Assembly (NCBI GenBank): GCA_007695205.1
Contig: REEF01000564.1
Span: forward strand, 1 to 18,292
Length of the DNA stretch: 18,292 bases
Source: Planctomycetaceae bacterium
GTDB lineage: Bacteria > Planctomycetota > Planctomycetia > Pirellulales > Pirellulaceae
Direction of reading: 5' to 3'
Shown here: positions 1 to 6,754 of the stretch, piece after piece
Position numbering within the stretch: position 1 is the first letter of the stretch
How the letters are laid out: every line of letters starts with the position of its first letter
The notes under the pieces: generated by a model
Seen by the model: the letters and a program-made list of their open reading frames with translations, nothing else
Databases searched by the model: none
What the model was told of the DNA's origin: nothing
Translations under genes and position numbers: made by a program

Positions 1-31
1 CTTCATCAGGCGTGGTTTTGTTCCAATACAT
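1..31 (-). CDS. Start of an unknown gene running off the left edge
   Basis: Only about ten codons are visible (MYWNKTTPDE), starting at an ATG whose first base is position 31. The start is supported by a strong ribosome binding site (AAGAGGAG, about 8 bases before the ATG). It lies about 55 bases downstream of the sigma factor stop and on the same strand, so it is probably co-transcribed with it. Genes directly after planctomycete ECF sigma factors often encode anti-sigma or membrane partners, but ten residues are too few to assign this one. Confidence 0.5.
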   Translation of the reverse strand, partial: MYWNKTTPDE

Positions 32-85
32 GGCTTTTTCTCCTCTTAAAGCGACCCCTTCCGCACTCCCCCTTCCTTTCCACAA

Positions 86-682
86 TCATTCATCCCTATG
101 AAACGATTCGAGGTACGGGCGGAGCTTCTTCCGCGCCCGGCACATCAGGGTCTTGACACTGGTCCTGGAACGTTCCAGGATCAACGCGATTTCCTTAGTC
201 GGCAGTTCCTCGACGTAGTACAGCCACAGCGCCGACGCTTCTTCGTCGGTCAGCACTCGCCGCGCCACGTCCCATAGCTTCTCCCGTTGGTCGTTGATCG
301 CCAACCGTTCGTCGGGCGGCGAATCCCTGGCGACGGCGGTTTCCAATGCCTGGTTGTCCGCCGGTACGCGAAACCGTTGGTGATGGTTGATGGCGATCCG
401 GCGTGCGATGATGAAGACCCAGGTCGAAAACCGCCAGCGCGGATCGAAGCGATGCAGGTTCCTGTGGACCCGCACCAGCGTTTCCTGCAGCAGATCTTCT
501 CCATCGGCGCCATGCCCGCGGAAACGGAACCAATCCAATAGCGGAACCTGATACCGGCGCCATAGTTCTTCGAAACACGCCGCGCAGCCCTGCCCGGCGC
601 GGTCGACCAACTGCTCGTCGGTTGCCCCGTTTGCCTCGACGCTGGTCAGCGCCGGGAATCGGCTGTCGGCCTGCTTTCGCAA
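86..682 (-). CDS. ECF-type RNA polymerase sigma factor
   Basis: This is an alternative sigma factor of the extracytoplasmic-function class, which directs RNA polymerase to a specific set of promoters. With the chosen start it has 198 residues, a usual length for the class. Region sigma-2 spans about residues 34-105 (CFEELWRRY, the acidic DLLQETLVRVH helix, then STWVFIIARRIAINHHQR). Region sigma-4 covers about 140-192 and carries the helix-turn-helix ELPTKEIALILERSRTSVKTL. I chose the TTG at 682 because AGAGGAG lies six bases before it. The frame stays open upstream to an ATG at 856, which would overlap the preceding gene by more than 120 bases. A TTG at 736 overlaps that gene's TGA. The gene follows an exported protein of unknown function and precedes a partial gene. 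No recognisable anti-sigma factor is complete in the window. The function is secure; the exact start is not. Confidence 0.88.
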   Translation of the reverse strand: MRKQADSRFPALTSVEANGATDEQLVDRAGQGCAACFEELWRRYQVPLLDWFRFRGHGADGEDLLQETLVRVHRNLHRFDPRWRFSTWVFIIARRIAINHHQRFRVPADNQALETAVARDSPPDERLAINDQREKLWDVARRVLTDEEASALWLYYVEELPTKEIALILERSRTSVKTLMCRARKKLRPYLESFHRDE

Positions 683-732
683 CGGAAGCTCCTCTCGCTC
701 GGCCAGCCCGGGATCAGGGGACCCCGGACGGG

Positions 733-1656
733 TCAAGGAGCCCAATCCAAGACCGTCTCGACAACCGCCCAGACCTCGTCGGCCGGCACGGTACTCCGGG
801 CATCCACCCTGCTTTCGGAACGCGTGATCGTGATGCTCTTCAGCAGCCGTTCCCATGCGGGTTCGACGCCGAATTGCAGCAGGGCGGTGGCACGGACGCC
901 CTCGAGCACCGCCCGTACCTGCTCGGCGATCTCGGCTGACGGGACCTCCAGCGACAGCTCGCTGAAGCTGGTCTGTTCATGTTCTCCGTAGGCGATGTGC
1001 AAGAACATACAATGCTTGGTCACGGGACTCTGCAGCGGCAGCATGGCCTCGTTCAGACCGGCGGCCCGGAATAAGAGCATGGTGCCGGGCGAGACGGTTC
1101 GTGCGGCCAGGGGATGCTGCGGAGCGATGGCGGGCGATCGGCCATCCAACACATCCAGAGCCGCCATCACGCGGGCATCGGTCTTGGCAAACACCAACAC
1201 GTCGGGCCGGAAGAAACCGCAGGTCACCGGTCCGTCGGCCTGTACCCAGGCGTGCCAGACAAACTGCTCATGATTGCCCGTGCGGTACTCGGGGGCCAGT
1301 CGGACCTTTTCCACGAACCGAGTCCGATCCACCGCGGCGTAAACGATCAGCACTCCGTCCGGCGAACCCAACGTGGGACCGTAAGCTAGGATCGCGGACA
1401 GATCCTGCGCCGGATCCATGCACATCTGATCGACGATCGCGGCGATTTGAGTTTCGACGTCCTCCCAGCCACTGATCTCCCGCTGCCAGAACCGCTGCAT
1501 CACCGACGACTGGCGCATCGCATCGCCATCGACGTGAACCAGCCACTGGGCGTCTTCCGCCACATGTTCAGGGCGGAACGGTTCCGCCCAAGCGGCACTG
1601 GCCAGGGTGACCGCCGCAATGGCAGCGAAGAGCAACGTTTCGAGCAGGTTCTTCAT
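733..1656 (-). CDS. Exported protein of unknown function upstream of the sigma factor
   Basis: This 307-residue protein begins with a clear signal peptide (basic MKN start, hydrophobic LLFAAIAAVTLASAAWA core, likely cleavage after AWA near residue 24), so it should act in the periplasm or at the cell surface. There is no further membrane segment and no lipobox. The mature part mixes alpha and beta patterns and has three or four scattered cysteines but no CxxCH or other known catalytic motif. I do not recognise the family. The ATG at 1656 follows a plausible ribosome binding site (GAGGCG). The stop is 50 bases before the preferred sigma factor start and overlaps another possible start (TTG at 736), so the two genes are probably an operon. 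A role as envelope sensor or regulator of the sigma factor is possible but is only inferred from position. Confidence 0.75.
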   Translation of the reverse strand: MKNLLETLLFAAIAAVTLASAAWAEPFRPEHVAEDAQWLVHVDGDAMRQSSVMQRFWQREISGWEDVETQIAAIVDQMCMDPAQDLSAILAYGPTLGSPDGVLIVYAAVDRTRFVEKVRLAPEYRTGNHEQFVWHAWVQADGPVTCGFFRPDVLVFAKTDARVMAALDVLDGRSPAIAPQHPLAARTVSPGTMLLFRAAGLNEAMLPLQSPVTKHCMFLHIAYGEHEQTSFSELSLEVPSAEIAEQVRAVLEGVRATALLQFGVEPAWERLLKSITITRSESRVDARSTVPADEVWAVVETVLDWAP

Positions 1657-2081
1657 GGATCGCCTCGTGCTTGCTGTTTCTTGAATTCAGGAATTGCGAA
1701 CGTGGGAACGGTCGAAAATCAACCGGTCACTGGCAATATACCTGGACCGGCGTGGAACGGTTACCGGAATACGTCAGTTTTTTGGAAGATGCTGGTAAGC
1801 GGTCCGAGCCAAGGCAGGCGGGAGTTAGAGTCCAGCGCGGGCAACGATCAGCCAGATGGAAAACGTTTTGCCTGAAAATGGCTCCCTGCCGCATCCACAA
1901 CACATTTCTCAAGGGCAAGCAATTCTTTTAGGTCATGCCGGCTTCCATGTGGTTGGTCGTCGCCCGAAAACGACTCCCGGCCCCGCGTGGCTGCGGCCCC
2001 ATTGCCTTGCGATGACTGTACGCAATGTACCAGCCGGTTCTGCCGTTTTCGAGTGGTCGATTTGACGAGGGAAACTGAGCG
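1657..2081. other. 425-base gap between divergent genes
   Basis: This gap separates the minus-strand exported-protein gene from the plus-strand cytochrome gene and must hold both promoters. I found no convincing -35/-10 pair for either. Short open frames run through it on both strands, but none has a good ribosome binding site or a recognisable product. A small inverted repeat, TTGCG-N9-CGCAA, lies at about 2005-2023, some 60 bases before the cytochrome start, and could be an operator or chance. GAGG at 2067-2070 is the likely ribosome binding site of the cytochrome. Confidence 0.5.
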
Positions 2082-2999
2082 ATGAGTGGGATGCGCGAAA
2101 CTGTCGGCGTTGTGCTCTTGTTCACCAGCCTGGTTGCGTGGGCCGCTGAGGCTCCGGGCCCGGCCGGTAATCCAGGCTTGCAATCGACGGAAGAGATCGA
2201 GCAGTTGGCCGCGCGGCTGAACTTCGAGTCGCCGTTGCGTGTCCAATTAGCGGCCGTCGAGTCGCTACGTCAACTGCCCGACGAGCGGGTTTCTCAGGTC
2301 TTGTTACGGAACTGGAGCCAGCATGGTCCCCGAGTGCATCGCGCGGTGGTGTCGGTGCTGTTGTGGCGTGAACCGTGGCTCGGTATCCTTCGGCCCCAGT
2401 TGGCCAATCGGCCGGAATTCGAAGCCTCACGCGACTGGGCGCTTTTGGATCTCTGGCTGCGTCATCCTTCGGCGGCCGTTCGCGCACGCGCCGATTCGCT
2501 ACGGGAGCGTCCGGAGCCAAGTCCGACGGTCCGCGATGCGCTGGAGCGATTCCAGCCCGCGCTGGACCTGCCCGGCGATGCGGCGCGTGGGAAACGCGTC
2601 TTCACGGAGGCCACCTGCGCCAATTGTCACCAGATCGAAGACGTCGGACGCCATATCGGTCCGGACCTCAGCCGCCTGGTCGATCGTACGCCGCGCCGGC
2701 TGCTGATCGACACCATCGATCCGAACCGAGTGGTAGAGCATCCCTACATCGAGTACACGGTAGTAACCGCCGACGGGTTGCCCCTCTCCGGGTTGATGTT
2801 CGACGAGACCGAAGACCAGATCACGCTGGCCGACGGCCGGGGCGACTTGCACCACGTCCGCCGCCGAGACATCGACGATTGGCGCACCCACTGCCGTTCG
2901 CAGATGACCGAAGGCCTGGAAGTCAACCTGACCCTGCAGCAGATGGCCGATCTGATCGCCTTCATGGCCGAGGCCATGCCCCACGACGAAAGCGACTGA
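2082..2999 (+). CDS. Exported monoheme c-type cytochrome, planctomycete heme-binding domain
   Basis: This 305-residue protein has a signal peptide (about residues 4-22, cleavage near WAA-EA), a helical region at about 35-150 that looks like HEAT repeats, and a C-terminal c-type cytochrome domain. Heme attachment is CANCH at 179-183, and Met275 in QMTEGLE is the likely distal ligand. The stretch between them (DTIDPNRVVEHPYIEYTVVT) matches what I know of the Pirellula/Verrucomicrobium putative heme-binding domain (TIGR02603). In planctomycetes this domain usually ends proteins of about 1000 residues that begin with a dehydrogenase-like beta-propeller. Here the propeller is absent, yet a separate signal peptide is present, so this may be a genuine short electron carrier rather than a fragment. 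An alternative start is the ATG at 2091. The redox partner is unknown. Confidence 0.85.
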   Translation: MSGMRETVGVVLLFTSLVAWAAEAPGPAGNPGLQSTEEIEQLAARLNFESPLRVQLAAVESLRQLPDERVSQVLLRNWSQHGPRVHRAVVSVLLWREPWLGILRPQLANRPEFEASRDWALLDLWLRHPSAAVRARADSLRERPEPSPTVRDALERFQPALDLPGDAARGKRVFTEATCANCHQIEDVGRHIGPDLSRLVDRTPRRLLIDTIDPNRVVEHPYIEYTVVTADGLPLSGLMFDETEDQITLADGRGDLHHVRRRDIDDWRTHCRSQMTEGLEVNLTLQQMADLIAFMAEAMPHDESD

Positions 3000-3049
3000 T
3001 CGCGCAGAACACGAGCCCGCCGTACGCATCGGGGAATGGGGTCGCGATG

Positions 3050-3115
3050 GGTGAGCGGCACGGCGCCGGTGACGTCCGGAACCGGTGGCTAGACGCGATT
3101 AGATTACCGCTCACC
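3050..3115. repeat. 9-base inverted repeat with nested hairpin between convergent genes
   Basis: GGTGAGCGG at 3050-3058 is perfectly repeated in inverted form as CCGCTCACC at 3107-3115. A smaller pairing (GCCGGT with ACCGGT) lies within the loop. The element sits between the stop of the cytochrome gene (plus) and the stop of the toxin gene (minus), with the right arm in the last toxin codons. It could act as a two-way transcription terminator, but there is no T-tract and a chance match cannot be excluded. Confidence 0.35.
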
Positions 3116-3418
3116 GCGTTCAAACATGGCCAGATAGTCGCGTGATCCGTGAATCACTGTGTTGACTTCGAACCCATCCTTCAGAGGGTAGTAGAACACG
3201 AGGAATTGACGAGCAGCACCGCGCCCCGGAAACACGCGCAAACCCGGACGTAGATCCTCGCGTTGTTCCCCGGCACAAGGATGATCGGCCAGAAACCGGA
3301 ATGCCTCATGCAGACCGTCAAGAATGCGAACGGCCCACACTGGATCCCGCTCGCCAAGGTAGTCGGTCAACTCATCCAGGTCGGCGTCGGCTTGGTGGGC
3401 AAGCCGGTATGACCTCAT
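3104..3418 (-). CDS. RelE/ParE-family toxin of a type II toxin-antitoxin pair
   Basis: This 104-residue basic protein has the RelE/ParE fold signature: an N-terminal strand (YRLAHQADADLDELTDYL) leading to paired helices with a conserved DPVWAVRILDGLHEAFRFLADHPCAG block, then FPGRGAARQFLVFYYPLKDGFEV and a C-terminal HGSRDY motif. ParE-type members poison DNA gyrase, while RelE-type members cleave mRNA on the ribosome; HGSRD near the end is more typical of the ParE side. Its ATG overlaps the TGA of the upstream antitoxin gene by four bases (ATGA), which points to translational coupling. The pair sits in an accessory stretch, as such modules often do. The family is secure; the target is an inference. 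Confidence 0.87.
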   Translation of the reverse strand: MRSYRLAHQADADLDELTDYLGERDPVWAVRILDGLHEAFRFLADHPCAGEQREDLRPGLRVFPGRGAARQFLVFYYPLKDGFEVNTVIHGSRDYLAMFERGER

Positions 3419-3678
3419 CTTTCTTCCTGAACGTGCATGACGCCGTGCGCGCGGTGGTTGAGTTGCTCGAACCGCTGCTGCAGGGACCGGTCATCGTATT
3501 CGTGGTAGTCACCTTGATCCAACTGCCGGCGTCCGCAATCGATCCGGTCCAACAGTTCCGTGCGCCGTCGCAACAATTCGACGCCAGCATCAATGGCATC
3601 CGTTCGGGTTCGGAATGCGCCAGCCTTGATTTGCTGTTGGATAAACTGCTCGTTTTCCGGGGAGATATCGACGGGCAT
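3415..3678 (-). CDS. ParD-like antitoxin
   Basis: This 87-residue protein begins MPVDISPENEQFIQQQIKAG, followed by FRTRTDAIDAGVELLRRR, the ribbon-helix-helix pattern of ParD-type antitoxins that bind their own promoter as dimers. The C-terminal half (acidic, QGDYHEYDD, then Gln-rich) should wrap around the toxin. The open frame extends upstream to 3807, but the ATG at 3678 is chosen because CAGGAG lies about seven bases before it and the protein then has the family's usual length. The gene precedes and overlaps the toxin gene, the standard order for this type. A promoter lies just upstream (3713-3741), so autoregulation at that site is likely. Confidence 0.85.
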   Translation of the reverse strand: MPVDISPENEQFIQQQIKAGAFRTRTDAIDAGVELLRRRTELLDRIDCGRRQLDQGDYHEYDDRSLQQRFEQLNHRAHGVMHVQEER

Positions 3679-3712
3679 GCGGGACTCCTGCAAAACGGAT
3701 GGAACAACGTGT

Positions 3713-3741
3713 AGCATAACGCGCAACCCGGCCTCAGACAA
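3713..3741 (-). promoter_or_regulatory. Likely sigma-70 promoter of the toxin-antitoxin pair
   Basis: Read on the minus strand, TTGTCT (3741-3736) is followed after 17 bases by TATGCT (3718-3713). The antitoxin ATG is about 35 bases beyond the -10 box, leaving a short leader that holds the CAGGAG ribosome binding site. Spacing is ideal and each box matches the consensus at four positions. Confidence 0.5.
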
Positions 3742-3994
3742 CCGTCCCGGTTTGGAAAAAAAGGGAAGAACGTCACTCCAACGGCGTAATTGAGGTGCAG
3801 CATCCAAGTCTTTGCGGTCAAATAGAGGAAGTTGAAACTACTGGAAGATGTAATTCCCGCAACTCGCGCACCATTGTTCCAGTCGTTCCGGGAAAACGCG
3901 AATCCTCCTTGCGTGAGGCGTGCGTTTACTTCGAGGAAGGAAGTCACCGTATCTTACTGCATCAAACGCTGTCGGTGTTTTACCGGAAGACCGG
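3742..3994. other. Gap with no assigned gene
   Basis: This stretch, behind the antitoxin promoter, holds no gene I can support. A minus-strand frame is open from about 3947 into the antitoxin gene and contains phrases such as RNDWNNGARVAGITSSS, but it has no good ribosome binding site and the antitoxin is better started at 3678. It could be a decayed gene or a repeated element. Confidence 0.4.
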
Positions 3995-4219
3995 CTAGTT
4001 TCGCACCACCGCGTCGCGGAACGCGGCCAGATCGGGGCAAGACGCCGCCAATCGTACGAGGCCCTTCAGTTGCGCGTGGTCGTCGATCGACTCGATTCCT
4101 TCGGCCACATCACATGGAACGTCGCCGAACCGAGCTTCCAGGAACGTGATGATGTCCTGCTGAGCGGTCTCGCGGGTCTTCTCCATCACGATTTCATCCA
4201 GAAATGGTATTTCAAGCAT
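3995..4219 (-). CDS. Small protein resembling the C-terminal part of Rpn/DUF4351 proteins
   Basis: This 74-residue protein reads MLEIPFLDEIVMEKTRETA, then DIITFLEARFGDVP and a final LVRLAASCPDLAAFRDAV. The LEARFG-VP phrase and the helix ending in CPDLAAF resemble the C-terminal, non-catalytic part of Rpn/PD-(D/E)XK-type recombination-promoting nucleases and DUF4351 proteins. No nuclease motif is present, so it would be a stand-alone tail domain; similar solo proteins occur in cyanobacteria and planctomycetes as far as I recall. The ATG at 4219 is chosen over an upstream TTG (4237) because GGGAGGT lies about ten bases before it. It follows a broken small ORF by 24 bases, and the glycoside-hydrolase-like gene lies further upstream on the same strand. 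Its function is unknown. Confidence 0.7.
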   Translation of the reverse strand: MLEIPFLDEIVMEKTRETAQQDIITFLEARFGDVPCDVAEGIESIDDHAQLKGLVRLAASCPDLAAFRDAVVRN

Positions 4220-4243
4220 GACGTTTTTACCTCCCAATACTGT

Positions 4244-4432
4244 CTACAGACCTAAGTCATTATCTTGCAAAATGGAAAACACTTGGGTGGCGCCGGGATC
4301 GTCCATCATTCCACGACGTGCCGCTTCAGACGGCACGACGAGAACCCGTGGCGGCTGCGCAGAATGGTCGAGCATCTCCAGGCTTCAACGCAGATCATTC
4401 CCGACACGGATGCGGAACCTGGGGTTGTCCAT
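4244..4432 (-). pseudogene. Small ORF interrupted by one in-frame TGA
   Basis: An ATG at 4432, preceded by AAAGGA about ten bases upstream, opens a frame reading MDNPRFRIRVGNDLR, then a TGA at 4387-4385. The same frame goes on without any further stop through SLEMLDHSAQPPRVLVVPSE to a TAG at 4246-4244. Without the TGA it would be a 62-63 residue protein. A downstream ATG at 4375 would give 43 residues but has no properly spaced ribosome binding site. The conceptual product looks like real protein (VLVVPSEAARRGMMDDPGA, FSILQDNDLGL) and ends 24 bases before the DUF4351-like gene, suggesting the two once formed a pair. A single C-to-T change (CGA to TGA) would explain the stop. The family is not recognised. 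Confidence 0.55.
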
Positions 4433-4458
4433 GTTGTTGGTTCCTTTCGCCTGAAGTC

Positions 4459-6243
4459 TCACTCGACGCCTACGTCCAGGGTAAAGAGGTAGTTAAAACG
4501 GCGAGGCGGGGCGGCGTCGCCGCTGACGTTGAACTCGCGGATATCGTCGTCCTGCTGGATGTTGTCGGCCCACTTGAACTCGAATTCATGGCCGAGTTCC
4601 GGGAGCAGGCCACGGGGGATCGCCACGGAGAGATGTTTTCCCGCCACATGGTAGGCAACCTCGCCGACATTCTCCCAGTTCCACCCGTTATCGGTTTTTT
4701 GCAGGACGCTCGTTTCCCCGTCGATGACCTTGCGATTCAGCACGTAGTTGTAGCCGTACCAACCCGTCTCGTGGTCCCGATCGATGTTAAGGAAGAGCAG
4801 CATCCAGTTTGGGTCGGTGTGCGGGGTAATGTCCTCGGCGCATTTGGCCAGGAAGTACACGTACTGCTCGTCCACAGCCACCTTCGCCTCTACAAAGTCG
4901 TTCCGGCCGGTGGTGTTGACGTACGGCCCGGCGTCGCCCCAGCCCGGGTGGTTGCGGTGTACGGTATCGCCTCGATTGTCGTAGTAGGTCGGCTGCACGG
5001 CATCCCACTGCGCCGCGTCGCCCTGGATTTCGATCGTGGTATGCCGCGTGGCCTTTTCTTGCGCTCGCGCCCCTCGGAAGCGGCGGATGTTGCTGACCAT
5101 CTGGTAGAACAGGCTGTCGCCCAGCTCGGTGTTCTCCGGTTCGATGTCGCGGTTGTACTCCCGGTTGTAGGCGTCGACGAAATAGCTCTCGCCCTTGGGC
5201 AGCACCTTGCCCAGCATTCTCTGACGGCCATCGCTCAAGAATCGCTGCGCCACCCACTCGTTCCATCCGGTGATGAAGGCGACCTGCGGGTCCACCTCCA
5301 GCAGGCGCTCCCACTGCTCCTGGAAATACAGCCCTTCATACGGTCGCTGTGCTTCCGGCGGAGGTTGCACACGGTTCTGCCGACTGCGCCCGATGTTTGT
5401 GGTAGGGTGCTGGGCCACGGCAACGGGCATCTGCTCCGGCACGCCTTCCCGGACCCAACCGTATTTCTGCGGAGAGTGATCGAGCCATGGCCAAGCCTTG
5501 TAGCCATTACCGAACCAAGCCGTGTTGCTCCAGGCCCAAGAATTGCGAAAGTTGAAGAACTCCTGGTACTCGGGGTCCACTCCGTCCATAAGCGCGAGTA
5601 TCAGCGGCTTGCCGTCCCACAGGAACCAGAGGTCCTCGTACAGGCCCTGCGAATAGAACTGTTCGTAGAGCTGACGCACGGTGCGGTTTCTGTTACTGTG
5701 CGCGAGGAAGGCGATCTGCGGCGTGCGCCCGCCCGCGTCTCGGATTTCCATGAAGACCTTGCAGACCGCCAGATAGACGTTCCGATAGGTAAAGCTGTTG
5801 GTGACGTCGAAGAAGATGACATCGACCCCGGCATTTGCCAAGTCATGAGCGTGGCTGCGAATAACGAACTCATCGTCCGACAGGTAGTAGCCCCACTCCG
5901 ACTCGCCCCAGTGGTGGAAATGGTGCACCGGCCCCCACTCCGGATCCTCGGGATTGGCCGCGAGGAACTTCTGGATGTTGTGCGGGCCGGAGGTCGAGTG
6001 TTGGCCGAGCCAAGCGAAGTAGAAGATGCCGACCACCTTGTCTTCCTTCGGCGGTCCGACCTCGTCATGCGTGGCCACAGCGCGGCCCAGCCCGTCAACC
6101 GCCACCCAGGTATCGCTGAGCACATCCCGGGGTTCTGCTGAGGCTTCGGCGGCTTCGGCGGCTCCGCCCGCCAGTCCCAGCGCAAAGATCGCCAGGCAGG
6201 CTGGGGTGCATTTCAAGATTCGGCTGCGTCGCATGTTTTCCAT
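4459..6243 (-). CDS. Secreted glycoside-hydrolase-like protein with GH99/WbsX-like barrel and CBM9-like domain
   Basis: This 594-residue protein has a signal peptide (residues 1 to about 32, Ala-rich end) and two domains. Residues about 66-395 look like the TIM barrel of the GH99/GH71/WbsX group: VVGIFYFAWLGQH opens the first strand, WGPVHHFHHWGESEWGYY resembles the acidic sugar-binding loop, DVIFFDVTNS forms a central strand, and FITGWNEW (323-330) matches the family's conserved Asn-Glu-Trp. Residues about 400-594 resemble CBM9/DOMON-type carbohydrate- or cofactor-binding beta domains (YVYFLAKCAEDI, LFLNIDRDHETGWYGYNY). It probably acts outside the cytoplasm on a mannose-like or sulfated polysaccharide, but the substrate is a guess. 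A good promoter lies at 6274-6302, and AAAAGGA precedes the ATG; the ATG at 6234 is an alternative start. It stands alone, without sulfatase or transport genes beside it. Confidence 0.75.
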   Translation of the reverse strand: MENMRRSRILKCTPACLAIFALGLAGGAAEAAEASAEPRDVLSDTWVAVDGLGRAVATHDEVGPPKEDKVVGIFYFAWLGQHSTSGPHNIQKFLAANPEDPEWGPVHHFHHWGESEWGYYLSDDEFVIRSHAHDLANAGVDVIFFDVTNSFTYRNVYLAVCKVFMEIRDAGGRTPQIAFLAHSNRNRTVRQLYEQFYSQGLYEDLWFLWDGKPLILALMDGVDPEYQEFFNFRNSWAWSNTAWFGNGYKAWPWLDHSPQKYGWVREGVPEQMPVAVAQHPTTNIGRSRQNRVQPPPEAQRPYEGLYFQEQWERLLEVDPQVAFITGWNEWVAQRFLSDGRQRMLGKVLPKGESYFVDAYNREYNRDIEPENTELGDSLFYQMVSNIRRFRGARAQEKATRHTTIEIQGDAAQWDAVQPTYYDNRGDTVHRNHPGWGDAGPYVNTTGRNDFVEAKVAVDEQYVYFLAKCAEDITPHTDPNWMLLFLNIDRDHETGWYGYNYVLNRKVIDGETSVLQKTDNGWNWENVGEVAYHVAGKHLSVAIPRGLLPELGHEFEFKWADNIQQDDDIREFNVSGDAAPPRRFNYLFTLDVGVE

Positions 6244-6273
6244 CCTTCATCCTTTTCGTCGTGACTCATAGGG

Positions 6274-6302
6274 ATTCTAAATTCCGGCCATCGAGATCGC
6301 AA
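6274..6302 (-). promoter_or_regulatory. Sigma-70-type promoter of the glycoside-hydrolase-like gene
   Basis: On the minus strand TTGCGA (6302-6297) and TAGAAT (6279-6274) are separated by 17 bases. The -10 box matches the consensus at five of six positions. The ATG at 6243 lies about 30 bases downstream, leaving a short leader with an AAAAGGA ribosome binding site. Confidence 0.6.
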
Positions 6303-6754
6303 CCCTCGTGTCGTTCTCCCTCGCTCGGACCGGTTCCGGCAACCTGTACTGAAGTTTTGCAAAATGCGGTTCTCGACCGTTTGCCACGACTGTCTTGTTC
6401 GATGCGGCCATCGTCTATCGGTCCCCAACCGGAGAACGCCGTTATCATTACATGGCTATTGACGTAAGGGGCTGCGGTGTTTTGAAAGTAGGGCCTTCCG
6501 TACTGTGCAGTGAGCGGTCTGCCAGCCTCGGAGATATCCGCAAGAGTGATTGGACAAGTCGAGAATCGCAGCGTCGGCTGATCGGTGACAAACAAAGAGT
6601 GGAAACGGAAGCCCATGGACGCACTGCCGCGACAGCTTGCCGGAGAATCCATCATCCGCTCCGCTGAAGGGGACGCGGTTCGGAACCGGTTTCGTGTTTT
6701 CGGCCAACATCGGTGGCGAGCGCCTTGTCGCTCACGCGAAAAATGGGCCGCCGG
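6303..6754. other. Long gap between two minus-strand genes
   Basis: This gap, about 450 bases, follows the stop of the triheme gene and precedes the promoter at 6274-6302. A minus-strand frame of 129 codons (6266-6655) is open through it but has no ribosome binding site or recognisable domain. A weak stem (GAGCG with CGCTC, around 6718-6733) lies about 25 bases after the triheme stop and could help end transcription; it has no T-tract on the reading strand. I see no RNA gene or repeat. Confidence 0.4.

Noticed and set aside
1671..1931. Short plus-strand frame in the left gap
   Set aside because: No ribosome binding site, no recognisable product, and an overlapping open frame exists on the other strand.
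4385..4387. TGA as a selenocysteine codon
   Set aside because: There is no apparent stem-loop of the required kind just downstream and the protein is not a known selenoprotein; a simple mutation from CGA is more likely.
4318..6141. Plus-strand open frame of 607 codons
   Set aside because: It is antisense to the glycoside-hydrolase-like gene, which has a signal peptide, domain motifs, promoter and ribosome binding site. The frame is an effect of high GC at third codon positions.
6266..6655. 129-codon minus-strand frame before the glycoside-hydrolase-like gene
   Set aside because: It runs over the promoter and leader region, has no ribosome binding site and no family resemblance.
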